Part shown: piece by piece, positions 16,596 through 26,841 of the stretch
Layout: every line of letters starts with the position of its first letter
Position numbering within the stretch: the stretch's first letter is position 1
From: Sphaerotilus mobilis
Lineage (GTDB): Bacteria > Pseudomonadota > Gammaproteobacteria > Burkholderiales > Burkholderiaceae_C
NCBI RefSeq assembly: GCF_004216565.1
Contig: NZ_SGWV01000007.1
Location: 372,001-436,000 of the forward strand
Direction of reading: 5' to 3'
Length of the DNA: 64,000 nucleotides
Notes under the pieces: model-generated
The model's database searches: none
What the model saw: only the letters and a program-made list of their open reading frames with translations
Told to the model about the DNA's origin: nothing
Translations under genes and position numbers: made by a program

Positions 16596-19500
16596 GGTCA
16601 GCGCTCGCGCCCAGCCAGTCCGCCAGCGCCTCGGCCGGCATCGGCCGGGCGTAGTGGTAGCCCTGCAGCTCATCGCAGCCGGCCGCACGCAGGGCCTGGG
16701 CTTCCAGCTCGCCTTCGACACCTTCGGCCACCACGCGCAGGTCCAGCGTGTGGCCCAGGCCGATGATGGCCTTGACGATGGCCAGGTCGCGTGGGTCATC
16801 GAGCATGTCGCGCACAAAGCTGCGGTCGATCTTGAGCAGGTCGATCGGGAAGCGGTTGAGGTAGTTCAGGCTTGAATAGCCGGTGCCAAAGTCGTCGATC
16901 GCCAGCCGCACGCCCAGCGCGCGGATCGCGTGCAGCGTGCGCAGGTGGGTGTCGACGCGGTCCATCAGCGTCGACTCAGTGATCTCGATCTCCAGCTGGC
17001 CGGCCGGGATGGCGTGGCGGTGCAGGCTGACCCGCAGGCGCTCGATCAGGTCGGGCGCGCCCAGTTGCACGGCCGACAGGTTGATCGAGACACACAAGGG
17101 CGGCGCGGCGCTTGCCGCCAGGCCGGGCACGCCCGCCGCACGCCACGCCGCGATCTGCGCACAGGCGGTCTCGATCACCCAGTTGCCGATCTCGACGATC
17201 AGGCCGGTCTCCTCGGCGATCGGCACGAAGCGGTCCGGCCCGACCTGGCCCAGCACCGGGCTGTGCCAGCGCAGCAGCGCCTCCATGCCGCTGACACCGC
17301 TGACGCAGCGCTCGCCGCTGGCATCGACCGCCATGCGCGGCTGGTAGTGCAGGCTCAGCTCCTGAGCCTGCACCGCATGGCGCAGCTGGGTCTCGATCAG
17401 GGCACGCTGCTGGGCCCGCTGGTTCAGCTCGGGCGTGTAGAAGTGGGCGCTGTCGCGGCCCTGGGCCTTGGCCTGGTACATCGCCACATCGGCCAGCCGC
17501 ATCAGCTCGTCAAGGTCGTTGCCATCGTCCGGGAAGACCGCCACGCCAACGCTGCAGGAGACGTGGATCTCGGCACCCTGCACCGCATGGGGCCGGCGCA
17601 CCAGCGGGATCAGGCGCTGCTCGACCACATGGGCCATTTCCTCGATGTCGACGACGCCGTTGAGCACCACGACAAACTCGTCGCCACCCAGCCGGCTGAC
17701 GGTGTCACCGGCACGCACTGCCTCGGTCAGGCGCAGGGCCACCGAGCGCAACAGGCCGTCGCCCATGTGATGGCCGAGCGAGTCGTTGATGTTCTTGAAG
17801 CGGTCCAGGTCGATGAACAGCACACCCACCTTCTGGCCGTTGCGGCCGGCCTGCTGGATCGCCAGGCGCAGCCGCTCGCGGCACAGCGCGCGGTTGGGCA
17901 GTTCGGTCAGCACATCGTGTTCGGCCAGGAAGCGGATGCGGCGCTCGCTCTCCTTGCGGTCGCTGATGTCGATGGTGGTGCAGACCCAGTGCGAGACCGC
18001 GCCGGCGCGGTCTCGCACCGAACTCGCGATCAGCCAGGCCGGGTAGTGGCCACCGTCGCGCCGCGCGATGCGCAGTTCACCCTGCCAGCTGCCGCGCAGG
18101 CGCAAGCCGTCGACCACGACCTGCCAGGCGCGTGCGGCCGTCTCGCCACCGAGCAGCTCGGCCGGGTCGCTGCCGATCAGGTCGACCAGGTCGTGGCCGG
18201 TGCCGTGGGTCAGCGCCCGGTTGGCCGTCAGCAGGCGCTGGCGTTGCGCGTCGACGATGAAGATGCCCTCGCCCGAGGTCTCAAACACCTTGGCCCACAG
18301 CTCCAGCCGCTGCTCCAGCTGCTTGAGGTGGTTGATCGGCGCCAGCGCGGTCAGCACCGCGTCGCGGCCCTGGAAGGTCATGCGCCGGGCCGACAGCACC
18401 GCCCAGGCGAGGTCCTGAGGGCCGCGCCAGTGGACCTCGAACTCGTCGATCGCATCGCGGTCGTGCAGGGACTGGAAGAAGCGGGCGCGCACGGTCGCAT
18501 CGAGGCAGCGCGCCCAGGGGTCGTCGTCACGCTCGCCGATCCAGGCCCGCGCGGGGGTGTTGGCATGCAGCACCTCGTGGCCCGGCACCGCCGTCACCAG
18601 CAGGGCCACGGGCAGGGTCTCCAGCAGGCTGCGCTGGGCCTCGGCGGCACGTTCCCGGGCGGCGCGTTCTTTCTGCCGTTCGCGCTCGGCGTCGAGCTGG
18701 CCGAGCATGTCGTGGAAGGCATCGATCAGCCGGCCGATCTCGTCATGGCTTTGCCAGCTGATGCGGCCGTCGAGCTGGCCGGTCTGGCGCACCGTGTCGG
18801 CCAGGTCCGACAAGCGGCGCAGCGGCCGGGCGATCTGGCCCGCCACGAAGCTGACCAGGCCAAAGATGCACAGCAGCAGGAAAAGCGCCGTGCCCAGGTG
18901 CAGCCACATCCGACCGAACAGGGTGTCGATGCGCCGCTGCAGCAGGCCGTCGAGTGCCTGCAGGTCGTTCTGCCAGGCGAGGTCGAGCGCCTGCAGCAAG
19001 GCATCTCGCGCGGCCAGCATCGCCGGCCGGCCTGACGCAGTCATGCCGGCGTCGACCCAGGCACGCGCCTGGACGCGGAAGGCCTCGATGCGCCCTTCGA
19101 GGGCCAGATGCACCGGCCGCAGCTCGTCGACCAGCTCGGCGGTGCCAGCCGCATAGGCCTCGTCATGGTCGCTGCGCAGGCCCTTGCGCACCGCATCGAG
19201 ACGCCCTTCCAGCACCAGATAGGTGCTCAACAGGTCCACGCCACGACCGAGAGGGGGCGGCTCGGCGATGCCCTGCACCACATCGAGCAATTCGGGCAGG
19301 CGCAGCACCACGATCGACATCGTGTAGTAGCTGTCCAGGTCCGGGTCGAGGATCAGGTTGGACTGGTTGCCCAGCCGCGTCAGCAGGTCGCGCCCCATGG
19401 CGAGCGCCTGTCCGGGCGACGGCGCCGTGTCGGCCGTGGTGGCGGTGGTGGCCGCTTCGACGCGGCTGCGCAAGGCCGCTGCAAACAGCCCGCTGGCATC

Positions 19501-19791
19501 GGCGCTGCGCATGGTCGCGTCGTGCTGCGCGGCGACGGCCTCCAGCCGCGCGAGGTGATCGGCCAGCCGCTGTGCCGGCGTCGCTCCCGCGACATCGACC
19601 AGCGCATCGGCCACCACCGCCACATAGGCGCTGCCGGCCAGCTCCTTGCGCGCGAAGTCGATGGCCAGGTACTTCTCGTTGATCAGGAAACCCGCGACAT
19701 AGAACACCGAGCTCAGGTCGAGCAGGTAGATCAGCATCAGCTTGCGACCGACCGTGAGTCGCGCAACCAGACGAGCAAGCAAGGTCAGCAT
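16567..19791 (-). CDS. Membrane PAS-GGDEF-EAL protein
   Basis: This long c-di-GMP protein has 1074 residues from ATG 19791; the open frame continues to 19845 with a less likely start. A first membrane segment (about 15-35) is followed by a periplasmic sensor of about 270 residues, a second membrane segment (about 300-325), and HAMP. Then come a PAS region, a second PAS with VCTTIDISDRKESERR, GGDEF (SRLGGDEFVVVL, canonical) and EAL (GMEALLRW, INLSAVQL, EIEITESTLM, IDDFGTGYSSLNYL, KIDRSFV, AEGVE). Both catalytic halves look intact, though the block after AEGVE is slightly altered (EGELEAQAL). The input signal is unknown. Confidence 0.92.
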   Translation of the reverse strand: MLTLLARLVARLTVGRKLMLIYLLDLSSVFYVAGFLINEKYLAIDFARKELAGSAYVAVVADALVDVAGATPAQRLADHLARLEAVAAQHDATMRSADASGLFAAALRSRVEAATTATTADTAPSPGQALAMGRDLLTRLGNQSNLILDPDLDSYYTMSIVVLRLPELLDVVQGIAEPPPLGRGVDLLSTYLVLEGRLDAVRKGLRSDHDEAYAAGTAELVDELRPVHLALEGRIEAFRVQARAWVDAGMTASGRPAMLAARDALLQALDLAWQNDLQALDGLLQRRIDTLFGRMWLHLGTALFLLLCIFGLVSFVAGQIARPLRRLSDLADTVRQTGQLDGRISWQSHDEIGRLIDAFHDMLGQLDAERERQKERAARERAAEAQRSLLETLPVALLVTAVPGHEVLHANTPARAWIGERDDDPWARCLDATVRARFFQSLHDRDAIDEFEVHWRGPQDLAWAVLSARRMTFQGRDAVLTALAPINHLKQLEQRLELWAKVFETSGEGIFIVDAQRQRLLTANRALTHGTGHDLVDLIGSDPAELLGGETAARAWQVVVDGLRLRGSWQGELRIARRDGGHYPAWLIASSVRDRAGAVSHWVCTTIDISDRKESERRIRFLAEHDVLTELPNRALCRERLRLAIQQAGRNGQKVGVLFIDLDRFKNINDSLGHHMGDGLLRSVALRLTEAVRAGDTVSRLGGDEFVVVLNGVVDIEEMAHVVEQRLIPLVRRPHAVQGAEIHVSCSVGVAVFPDDGNDLDELMRLADVAMYQAKAQGRDSAHFYTPELNQRAQQRALIETQLRHAVQAQELSLHYQPRMAVDASGERCVSGVSGMEALLRWHSPVLGQVGPDRFVPIAEETGLIVEIGNWVIETACAQIAAWRAAGVPGLAASAAPPLCVSINLSAVQLGAPDLIERLRVSLHRHAIPAGQLEIEITESTLMDRVDTHLRTLHAIRALGVRLAIDDFGTGYSSLNYLNRFPIDLLKIDRSFVRDMLDDPRDLAIVKAIIGLGHTLDLRVVAEGVEGELEAQALRAAGCDELQGYHYARPMPAEALADWLGASADLSLREPAAG

Positions 19792-20065
19792 CGGGCGGAC
19801 GCGGGGGTGAGGGCGCAGCAGGTGGGCATCGCGGCGAAAGCGCAAATTCTGGGCCCGACACGCCCATCACACGAGGGTGATCAGGACAAGGACCGGGGCC
19901 TTGCGGATTCCTTCATGCCGGCGCTCACGCCATGCCCGGCGCGTGGCCGGACGGCCTGCTGCGGCCTGAACACGCTGGACACACGACGGACACGCACCCG
20001 ACACGTACCCGACACGCGCTGGACAAGCGCCGATCAGGCCGGACAGCAGACGGGAACCCAGCGCT

Positions 20066-20530
20066 TCAGCCCAACACCGCCCGGCAGTTCGGCGTCTTCA
20101 CGCACAAGGTGAGTTGCGCCAGTTGCTCGACCAGCGGCATGTCGGTGGCCGGGCCCAGCAGGTCGATGGTGTAAGGGCGGGCCGGGTCGAGCGGGTAGCG
20201 CGCCGGGATGCCGCTGGCGTTGCGGACCGTGGCGGTGCCGGTGTCCGCCGACGGCTCCGGTGCGCGCTCGGCCACACACAGCAGCCGGGTGGCCTGTTCG
20301 GTCAGGCTGCAACGCCAGAGCGTGGTTTCGGCCGCTGCCTGCCGGGCGGCGGCTTCCTGCGCCTCGGCCGGTGCCGGGACGCTGGCCAGTGCGATCAGGG
20401 CGGTGGCCAGGCTGACACCCATCCAGACCGGCATCGAGCGCAGCAGCGCGGCCTGTGCAGGACCCTGGGCGGCGGCGGAACGGTCGGCCGAGGAACGGTC
20501 AACAGAGGAACGGTCGGACAAGGTCGGCAT
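20066..20530 (-). CDS. Secreted protein of unknown function, four cysteines
   Basis: This 154-residue protein has no recognised family. The N-terminal 30 residues are Ser/Arg/Asp-rich and come from a 15-bp repeat. A signal-like hydrophobic segment follows (MPVWMGVSLATALIALASVPAPAEAQ), so the true start could be the ATG near 20434. The mature part holds four Cys (WRCSL, LLCVAE, LTLCVKTPNCRAVLG), which could form two disulfides. It is the last gene of the signalling operon, 120 bp beyond apbE. Coding status is supported by the signal peptide and lack of a better frame. Confidence 0.6.
   Translation of the reverse strand: MPTLSDRSSVDRSSADRSAAAQGPAQAALLRSMPVWMGVSLATALIALASVPAPAEAQEAAARQAAAETTLWRCSLTEQATRLLCVAERAPEPSADTGTATVRNASGIPARYPLDPARPYTIDLLGPATDMPLVEQLAQLTLCVKTPNCRAVLG
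20477..20521. repeat. 15-bp in-frame tandem repeat (3 units)
   Basis: GGAACGGTCGGCCGA and two close variants encode DRSSV/DRSSA at the very N-terminus of the small secreted protein, or sit in its leader if the internal start is used. Confidence 0.85.
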
Positions 20531-20650
20531 GGCGGCACTCCAGGGCTGGTGCCGCTGTTTCGGCCACCACCGTGCTCGACCTGAGCGGCGCCACGCACGC
20601 CGGCGGGCCGGCCGTGAAGTCCGTCCTTTCGGACCTGCCCTTGATGCCGA

Positions 20651-21715
20651 TCAGACCGGCCGCAGCCGAGCCGCCAGCGCGGCCGTGGCCTCGATGCGGC
20701 CATCGGCCTGCACCCGCAGCGCCTGGGCGACGCCGAGGCGGGCGGCCAGCGCCACCCACGGTTCGGCCGGGTCGGCGGCCAGCAAGGCGGTCGCCATCGC
20801 GTCGGCGCGGGTCGCGTCGGTGTCGACCACCGTGACGCCTGCGGCGCTGTCGACCGGCCGCAGCGTGCGGGCGTCCAGCACATGGCCGATCCAGCGGCCA
20901 TCGGGCAGGCGGCGGCGGCGCTCGGACTGCGCCGAAGTGATGACCGCCTCGCGGCCGTCGACCTCCAGCGTCGCGGCCAGTCGGCCTTCGGAAGCCGGGT
21001 GGCGGATGCCGATGCGCCAGGGCCGCCCGGCGGGTTCGCCCATGGCCGCGAGGTTGCCGCCGAGGTTGACCAGCGCCGCCGTGACGCCGGCCGCGCGCAG
21101 CGTGTCCAGCGCCAGATCGGCCGCATGGCCCTTGCCAATGGCCCCCAGGTCCAGTTGCACCCGCGTGTCGACGCTGGCGATCTGGCCGCCCTGCAGGCGC
21201 AGCGAGCGGGTCGACGGCGGGTTGTCCTGCCAGTCCCGCAAGCGCTGGATGGACGGCGCCGGTGCCCCGTCCGTCAGGCGGTCGGCATGGAAACCCCAGG
21301 CACCCACCGCCGCGCCCAGGGCGATGTTGCAGGCGCCGCCGCTGGCGGCCTCCAGCAGCCGGGCCTGTTCGATCAGCGGCGCCAGCCCGGCCGGCAGCGG
21401 CGTGCGACGGCCGGACCGCAAGGCGGCATTGATGCGCTGCAGCGCGCCGGGCTTCCAGGCGTTGCCGTGGCGGTCGAAACGCGCGAGGTGGTCCCAGGCG
21501 GCGGCCAGCGCCCGGTCGGCGACCGCGTCCGGTGCGACCACGACCAGCTCGGCCCAACTGCCGAACAGGGCCCGGCGGTCATGCCGCCAGGGCTGATGCC
21601 GCCAGATCGTGTCGGCAACCCCGCCGGCGGCCGCAGCGGCAGACACAGGCGTCGACCACAGACCCGGCGCCAGCCACATCGCGCCCAGCAGCCGGCGCCG
21701 CGCCCGATCGGCCAT
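20651..21715 (-). CDS. apbE: FAD:protein FMN transferase (ApbE)
   Basis: This 354-residue exported enzyme attaches FMN covalently to Thr/Ser of periplasmic flavoproteins, or hydrolyses FAD. Family marks are the central LDLGAIGKGHAADLALDTLRAAGV with VNLGGNLAAMG, and the C-terminal TDATRADAMATALLA acidic Mg/FAD site. A signal peptide is likely (RRRLLGAMWLAPGLWSTPVSAAA). The start at 21715 lies 2 bp after the hybrid kinase stop. An upstream frame to 21856 is antisense noise. In this operon of redox and signalling genes it suggests that some partner is flavinylated, but no FMN-binding-domain protein is encoded nearby. Confidence 0.9.
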   Translation of the reverse strand: MADRARRRLLGAMWLAPGLWSTPVSAAAAAGGVADTIWRHQPWRHDRRALFGSWAELVVVAPDAVADRALAAAWDHLARFDRHGNAWKPGALQRINAALRSGRRTPLPAGLAPLIEQARLLEAASGGACNIALGAAVGAWGFHADRLTDGAPAPSIQRLRDWQDNPPSTRSLRLQGGQIASVDTRVQLDLGAIGKGHAADLALDTLRAAGVTAALVNLGGNLAAMGEPAGRPWRIGIRHPASEGRLAATLEVDGREAVITSAQSERRRRLPDGRWIGHVLDARTLRPVDSAAGVTVVDTDATRADAMATALLAADPAEPWVALAARLGVAQALRVQADGRIEATAALAARLRPV

Positions 21716-21717
21716 CG

Positions 21718-24375
21718 TCAGCCGGCCCGGCTGCTGTGGTGCCAGCCCGATTGCAGCGCCGCGCAGGCGGCCAGGTGCTCGTGCTCCAGGCGTTCGAACA
21801 GCACGGCCGCAGCCGCCAGCCGGCCGATCCGGGCGTGTTGTTCGATCTCGGCGCACAGCAGCGCCATGCGGCGGGCGCCGAGGTTGTCGGTGACCGACAG
21901 CAGCCGGTGCGAGCTGGCCGCCAACGCCGCGCCGTCGCCGCCCTGCAGCGCCCGCCGCAGCAGCTCGACATGGCCGGGTGTGTCGGCCAGGAAGCGGGCG
22001 ACCAGGTCCATGAGCAGGGGCGCGGCCACCTCGTCGTCGTCGAGGCTGCGCAGTTCGGCCAGGCGCGAGCGGTCCAGCACCGGATCGTCCACACCCAGGC
22101 CGTCCAGGCGCCGCCAGGGCGGCAGCTCGTTGACCCGGGCCGGCGGCGCGTCGGGTGGCATGTCGGGCGGCACATCGGGTGGCACCGGTGCAAGGCCCGC
22201 GCCACGCAGCGCGGCGGCCAGTGCGGCCAGCTCGATCGGCTTGGGCAGGTAGCCGTCCATGCCGGCGGCCAGACAGGCCTCGCGGTCGCCGGGCAAGGCG
22301 TTTGCGGTCATCGCCACCAGCCGCGGCCGGCTGCCGGGGCCACGCCGCTGGCGGATCCAGCGGGCCGCCTGCAGGCCGTCCATCTCCGGCATCTGCAGGT
22401 CCATCAGCACGACGTCGTAGTCCTGCCGCTCGACCGCGTCGATGGCTTCGAGGCCGTTGCTGACCACGTCGGCGGCATAGCCCAGCCGGCGCACCAGCTG
22501 CTGGGCGACACGCTGGTTGACGTCCTGGTCCTCGGCGATCAGCACGCGGGGATGTGGCCAGGCGGCAGGGTCCGGCGCTGTCTCGGTGGGCCGGCGATCG
22601 GTGGGCAGACGGCCGTCCGGCTGCGGGTCGACCCAGGGCCCGCGCCAGCCCAGCGGTGCCGGCCGCGACGGCGGGGCGGGCCGGCGATCCTGCGGCGCGG
22701 GCCGCAAGGCGGCCTGCAGGGTCTCGAACAGCACGGCCATCTTCAGCGGCTTGGTCAGCAGCGCCGACACGCCCAGCCGGGCCAGTTGGCCGCCGCCCAC
22801 CGGCGTGCCGCCCTGCCCCAGTGGCTGGCCGGACAGCAGCACGACCGGCACCTCGGCGCCGCTGCGGCGCAGTGCCTCGGCCACGCCGACCAGCCCGATC
22901 AGGTCACGACCGTCACGGCCGTCGCGGCCGTCGCGCAGCTCGCGGCCTTCCCGCCCGAGGTCGAGCACGGCCAGGTCGTAGCGCTCGCCATGGCGCAGCC
23001 GGTCCTGCGCCTCCAGCGCCGAGGCGAAGGTGGCGGGCACCAGCCCCCAGTGCAGCGCCCAGCGGGTCAGGATGCGGCGCTGGGTCAGGTTGGCGTCGAC
23101 GATCAGCACGCGCCGGCCGACCAGCCCCGGCACTTCGCGGCGCAGGCAGTCGGGTTCGGGCAGGCCGGCCTCCTGCGGGGCGGCCGCACGCACCTGCAGC
23201 TCGACCTGGAAATCGCTGCCCCGGCCGGGCTCGCTGCGCACCCCGATGTGGCCGCCCATCAGCTCGGCCAGGCGCTTGCAGATCGCCAGCCCCAGACCCG
23301 TGCCGCCGTATTTGCGCGTGGTCGACGCATCGAGCTGCGAGAAGGACTGGAACAGCTGCGGCCGGTGCGCCTCGGCGATGCCGATGCCGGTGTCGTGCAC
23401 GGTCAGGGTCAGCCGGCGCTGGCCCGGCTCGCCGCAGCCGTCGCTGCCATCGACTTGGTGGCTGGACACCGCCACATGGACCTCGCCCTCGTGGGTGAAC
23501 TTGACCGCGTTGGACAAGAGGTTGACCAGGATCTGGCGGATCCGGCCCAGATCGCCGACCAGCCACTCGGGCGTGTCGTCTTCGACCAGATAGCCCAGGC
23601 TCAGGCCCTTCTCGCGGGCGCGCTGGGCGACCACGTCCAGCGTCGCCTCGATGCAGGCACGCAGGCCGAAGACCTGCTGCTCCAGATCGAGCTTGCCGGC
23701 CTCGGCCTTGGAGTAGTCCAGCACGTCGTTGACGATGGCCAGCAACGCCTCGCCGCTGGCGCGGATGGTGGCCGCGCAGTCGCGCTGTTCGGGCGACATC
23801 GGCGTGTCCATCAGCAGCGTGGTCATGCCGATGACGGCATTCAGCGGCGTGCGGATCTCATGGCTCATGTTGGCCAGGAACAGGCTCTTGGCCCGCGCGG
23901 CGGTCTCCGCCTCGGCCTTGGCCTGGGCCAGCAGCCGGGCCGAGGCCCGCACCAGACTCACGTCGCGCAAGATGGCCGCGAAGTAGGGCCTGCCGTCCAG
24001 CTCGACATGGGCGATCGAGGCTTCGGCGTCGAACAGCGCCCCGTCGGCACGCCGGCCCTGGATCTCGCGCCGCTCGGCCATGCGCCGGGCCGGCACGCCG
24101 GAGCGGGCATAGGCCGCCAGATGCTGCGCATGGACGGCCCGCGCCGCCTCGGGCAGCAGCAGGTCCAGGCCATGACCCAGCACGGCCTCGGCGGGGTGGC
24201 CGAAGATGCGTTCGGCCCCTTCGTTGTAGACCACCACGCGGTGCTGCGCGTCGCAGATCACCAGCGCGTCATCGGCGATCGCCAGCAGCCGGCCCAGCAA
24301 GAGGCCCAGCTCGGCCGGGTCGAGCCGGTGGGCCGAGGGGCCGTGCGGCGGGCGTGAAGACGGTGGCGGCGCCAT
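21718..24375 (-). CDS. Soluble hybrid histidine kinase (PAS-HK-REC-REC-HPt)
   Basis: This 885-residue hybrid kinase shows no membrane segment. Order of parts: PAS (about 30-150, [16 protein letters not shown]); HisKA with [17 protein letters not shown] (His near 171); HATPase with N box LSNAVKF, DTGIGIA and [12 protein letters not shown]; receiver 1 (about 415-530, YDLAVLDLG); receiver 2 (about 590-705, [12 protein letters not shown], canonical); and HPt ([14 protein letters not shown]). The first receiver lacks the usual acidic pair, since VLIVDANLT has only one Asp, and may be a pseudo-receiver. It would relay phosphate to a separate output. Placement behind two secreted propeller genes recalls one-piece hybrid systems in which propellers are the sensor domain. 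Confidence 0.93.
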   Translation of the reverse strand: MAPPPSSRPPHGPSAHRLDPAELGLLLGRLLAIADDALVICDAQHRVVVYNEGAERIFGHPAEAVLGHGLDLLLPEAARAVHAQHLAAYARSGVPARRMAERREIQGRRADGALFDAEASIAHVELDGRPYFAAILRDVSLVRASARLLAQAKAEAETAARAKSLFLANMSHEIRTPLNAVIGMTTLLMDTPMSPEQRDCAATIRASGEALLAIVNDVLDYSKAEAGKLDLEQQVFGLRACIEATLDVVAQRAREKGLSLGYLVEDDTPEWLVGDLGRIRQILVNLLSNAVKFTHEGEVHVAVSSHQVDGSDGCGEPGQRRLTLTVHDTGIGIAEAHRPQLFQSFSQLDASTTRKYGGTGLGLAICKRLAELMGGHIGVRSEPGRGSDFQVELQVRAAAPQEAGLPEPDCLRREVPGLVGRRVLIVDANLTQRRILTRWALHWGLVPATFASALEAQDRLRHGERYDLAVLDLGREGRELRDGRDGRDGRDLIGLVGVAEALRRSGAEVPVVLLSGQPLGQGGTPVGGGQLARLGVSALLTKPLKMAVLFETLQAALRPAPQDRRPAPPSRPAPLGWRGPWVDPQPDGRLPTDRRPTETAPDPAAWPHPRVLIAEDQDVNQRVAQQLVRRLGYAADVVSNGLEAIDAVERQDYDVVLMDLQMPEMDGLQAARWIRQRRGPGSRPRLVAMTANALPGDREACLAAGMDGYLPKPIELAALAAALRGAGLAPVPPDVPPDMPPDAPPARVNELPPWRRLDGLGVDDPVLDRSRLAELRSLDDDEVAAPLLMDLVARFLADTPGHVELLRRALQGGDGAALAASSHRLLSVTDNLGARRMALLCAEIEQHARIGRLAAAAVLFERLEHEHLAACAALQSGWHHSSRAG
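22148..22183. repeat. 12-bp in-frame tandem repeat (3 units)
   Basis: Units GCGTCGGGTGGC, ATGTCGGGCGGC and ACATCGGGTGGC encode the [12 protein letters not shown] linker between the second receiver and the HPt domain of the hybrid kinase. Confidence 0.85.
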
Positions 24376-24389
24376 GTCGCGTGCCTGCG

Positions 24390-25637
24390 CTAGCCGCCGG
24401 CCTGCAACTGCAAGCGCGCCACGCCGCCGTAGCTGCCAACCCAGCGGCTGCCATCCGGGCCGGTTGCCATCGAGAAGACGGCGTTGCCGTAAAGCCCGTC
24501 ATGGGTGGTCAACACGTCAAAGCGGTCCTGGCCGGCCGCGCCACCGGTGCCTGCTGGCGTCATGCGCGCCAGGCCCTGATCGGTGCCGATCCACAGCACA
24601 CCGGCCGGGTCGAGCTGCAGCATGAAGACATGGTTGCCCGGCAGGCCGTCGGCCACGGTCAGGTGGCGCCAGGTCCGGCCGTCGAAGCGCGACAGCCCGG
24701 CACCCCAGGTGCCGGCCCAGACCACGCCCACGCGGTCGACCGCCAGCGAGACGATGTAGTTCGGGTTGTAGGCGTCCTTGACCTCGCTCAGGCCCATCTC
24801 GGCCTTCTGGCGGGCGTGGTGCTGCGACACGCTGGCCGGGTCGACGCTGGACGCCAGCGAGCCCCGCACCCGCTCGTAGGGCGCGCCCAGCCCGTCGGCA
24901 TGGCGCCAGTGTTGCCAACGGCCATCGCGGAAAGCCGCCAGGCCGCCTTCGGTGGCCAGCCAGAGCGTGCCGTCCGGGCCTTCGGCCAGACCATAGACCC
25001 AGTCGTTGGGCAGACCACCGGCCGTGCTGTCGACCGTGTGCAGGCCCCAGGCGCGGCGGTCGTCCAGCCGGCTGGCGCGGATCCGGTTGACGCCCGACCA
25101 GGTGGCGATCCAGAGGTCGCCGTCGCGGGTCTGAAGGAAGTCGTAAACGAAGGCATCGCCCAGGCCTTCGGGCACGTTGTAGGTGCGCCAGCGCGACGGG
25201 CGCTCGGCCTCATCCATCAGCAGGGCCAGACCGCCGCCGTAGGTGCCCAGCGCGAGACGCCGGCCACCGCTGCCCAGGTCGATGTGGCCAACGTGGAAGA
25301 TGCCGTTGGACAGCAGGCCGGCCTGCGTGTCGTAGAGCCGCACCGAGCCGTCGCGCGGGTCATGCCGGACGGCGCCGCCGTAGGTGCCGGCCCAGAGCAC
25401 CTCGCCGTCGAGGTAGAGCCGCTTGACGTTCTTGTTGCCGACGCGGAAGTGGTTGAAGTGGCGCACCGCGAGCGATTTCGGGCCCGCTGCCCGGGGCGGC
25501 GTCTGTGGCGGCGTCTGTGGCGGTGTCTGTGACTGTGTCTGTGGCGGTGTCTGCGCCCCGGACCATCCTGGCGACAGGCACAGCGCACCCAGCGTCCCGA
25601 GAAGGCGGCGGCGATCGAGCGGGCTGTGTGCGGTCAC
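24390..25637 (-). CDS. Exported beta-propeller protein (two-component regulator propeller type)
   Basis: This 415-residue protein has an export signal with a twin-Arg-like start (DRRRLLGTLGALCLSPG), then a Thr/Pro/Gln repeat linker. A series of propeller blades follows, each with the Reg_prop pattern of a Trp-containing strand and a Gly pair: LWAGTYGGAVRHD, GDLWIATWSGVNRI, GTLWLATEGGLAAF, VVWAGTWGAGLSRF, VLWIGTDQGLARM. Such blades form the periplasmic sensor of hybrid two-component systems, but here the propeller is a separate chain. It lies 14 bp upstream of the hybrid kinase and 58 bp downstream of a second propeller gene. The two propellers share many blade motifs and are paralogues. Confidence 0.85.
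   Translation of the reverse strand: MTAHSPLDRRRLLGTLGALCLSPGWSGAQTPPQTQSQTPPQTPPQTPPRAAGPKSLAVRHFNHFRVGNKNVKRLYLDGEVLWAGTYGGAVRHDPRDGSVRLYDTQAGLLSNGIFHVGHIDLGSGGRRLALGTYGGGLALLMDEAERPSRWRTYNVPEGLGDAFVYDFLQTRDGDLWIATWSGVNRIRASRLDDRRAWGLHTVDSTAGGLPNDWVYGLAEGPDGTLWLATEGGLAAFRDGRWQHWRHADGLGAPYERVRGSLASSVDPASVSQHHARQKAEMGLSEVKDAYNPNYIVSLAVDRVGVVWAGTWGAGLSRFDGRTWRHLTVADGLPGNHVFMLQLDPAGVLWIGTDQGLARMTPAGTGGAAGQDRFDVLTTHDGLYGNAVFSMATGPDGSRWVGSYGGVARLQLQAGG
25498..25557. repeat. 12-bp in-frame tandem repeat (5 units)
   Basis: Five units related to GGCGTCTGTGGC encode the (TPPQ)n linker directly after the signal peptide of the propeller protein. Confidence 0.9.
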
Positions 25638-25695
25638 TGGACGACCCTCCGCACGGCGTGCTCCGGGATGAGCGCTTGGGAGCGGCCCGGCGCGC

Positions 25696-26841
25696 TCATG
25701 GCCCGACCCTCACGACTCCGCCGCGCGTGCCGGCCCAGACGCGCTGGTCCGGCGCCACCGCGATCGTGTAGACATGGCGGTCGGGCAGGCCGTCGGCCAC
25801 GCCGAAGGTCTGCCAGTGACCACCACTGAGGCCACCACTGAGGCCGCCACCGAGGCCGTCCGGCCCCGGCTGCCAGCGGCTCAGGCCCTGGTCGGTGCCG
25901 AACCAGAACGCGCCGTCGCCGGTCTGCGCCAGCGCATAGACGATGTTGCCGGCCAGGCCGTCGCGCCGGCTGAGCGAGGTCCAGCGCTGGCCATCCCAGC
26001 GCGAGGCGCCGCCGCCCCAGGTGCCGGCCCAGATCGAGCCATCGGCCGCCGACAGCATCGAGAAGACGTAGTTCGGGTTGTAGGTCGCCTGGGTCGCCCG
26101 CGCGCCCTGCGGGCCGGCGGAGATCGTCAGGTCATGGCGGCGGCGTGTGCCCAGGCCGGTGTTGTCCGAGAACGGCAGGCCCTCGTCGTTGGGCGCGCCC
26201 AGGCCGTCGGCATGGGTCCAGGACTGCCAGCGCTGGCCGTCGAACATCGACACGCCCCCTTCGGTGCCGAACCAGACGCGGTCCTGCGCATCGACGGCCA
26301 GGCCGTAGACCCATTCGTTGACGAGTTCCTTCAGGTAGGTCGTGAAGGCACCGGTCTTGGCGTCGACCCGGTTGGCGCCGGCCCAGGTGCCGATCCACAG
26401 GTCGCCGTTGCGCTGCTGGGCGAAGCAGTAGACCCAGTAGTCGGCCAGGCCGTGCATCGGGAAAAACGTCTTCCAGCGCCCATCGCGCCAGCGCGAGACG
26501 CCGCCAGCGTTGGTGCCGAACCACTTGTGGCCGTCGCGGGTGATGCCGATGGCGAAGACGTATTCGTTGGCCAGCCCTTCGGCGCGGGTGAAGGTCTGGC
26601 GGCGCCGGCCGTCGCGCAGGTCGACCTCGTGCACACCCGCCGAGGTGCCGACCCAGACGGCGCCGCGCGCCGGCTCGATCGCCAGCGAGCGCACATAGAC
26701 GGCCGGGCCGACCTCGAAGCTGTCCTGCACGCGCAGCTTGACCGGTGCGTCGGCCGAACGGGCGGCCAGCGGCCAGACCGCCAGCGGCAAGGTGCCCAGC
26801 ACGGCGCGGCGGCTCAGGGTGGTGGGTGACGCCGCATTCAT
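25696..26841 (-). CDS. Exported beta-propeller protein, paralogue of the neighbour
   Basis: From ATG 26841, which overlaps the cytochrome c stop by ATGA, the protein has 381 residues. An upstream frame to 27048 shadows that cytochrome gene. A signal peptide with SRRAVLGTLPLAVWPLAARS precedes repeated Reg_prop blades: AVWVGTSAGVHEVDL, HKWFGTNAGGVSRW, DLWIGTWAGANRV, RVWFGTEGGVSMF, SIWAGTWGGGASRW, AFWFGTDQGLSRW. The TWAGANRV blade lines up with TWSGVNRI of the next gene. It is probably a periplasmic sensor or scaffold for the kinases of this operon. A direct redox or ligand-binding role cannot be excluded. Confidence 0.85.
   Translation of the reverse strand: MNAASPTTLSRRAVLGTLPLAVWPLAARSADAPVKLRVQDSFEVGPAVYVRSLAIEPARGAVWVGTSAGVHEVDLRDGRRRQTFTRAEGLANEYVFAIGITRDGHKWFGTNAGGVSRWRDGRWKTFFPMHGLADYWVYCFAQQRNGDLWIGTWAGANRVDAKTGAFTTYLKELVNEWVYGLAVDAQDRVWFGTEGGVSMFDGQRWQSWTHADGLGAPNDEGLPFSDNTGLGTRRRHDLTISAGPQGARATQATYNPNYVFSMLSAADGSIWAGTWGGGASRWDGQRWTSLSRRDGLAGNIVYALAQTGDGAFWFGTDQGLSRWQPGPDGLGGGLSGGLSGGHWQTFGVADGLPDRHVYTIAVAPDQRVWAGTRGGVVRVGP
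25820..25855. repeat. 12-bp in-frame tandem repeat (3 units)
   Basis: CCACCACTGAGG twice and CCGCCACCGAGG once encode a Gly/Leu/Ser loop between the last blades of the second propeller protein. Confidence 0.85.

Noticed and set aside
19972-20025. GACACG-rich short repeats before the PAS-GGDEF-EAL gene
   Set aside because: Irregular, short and without symmetry; too weak to call a feature.
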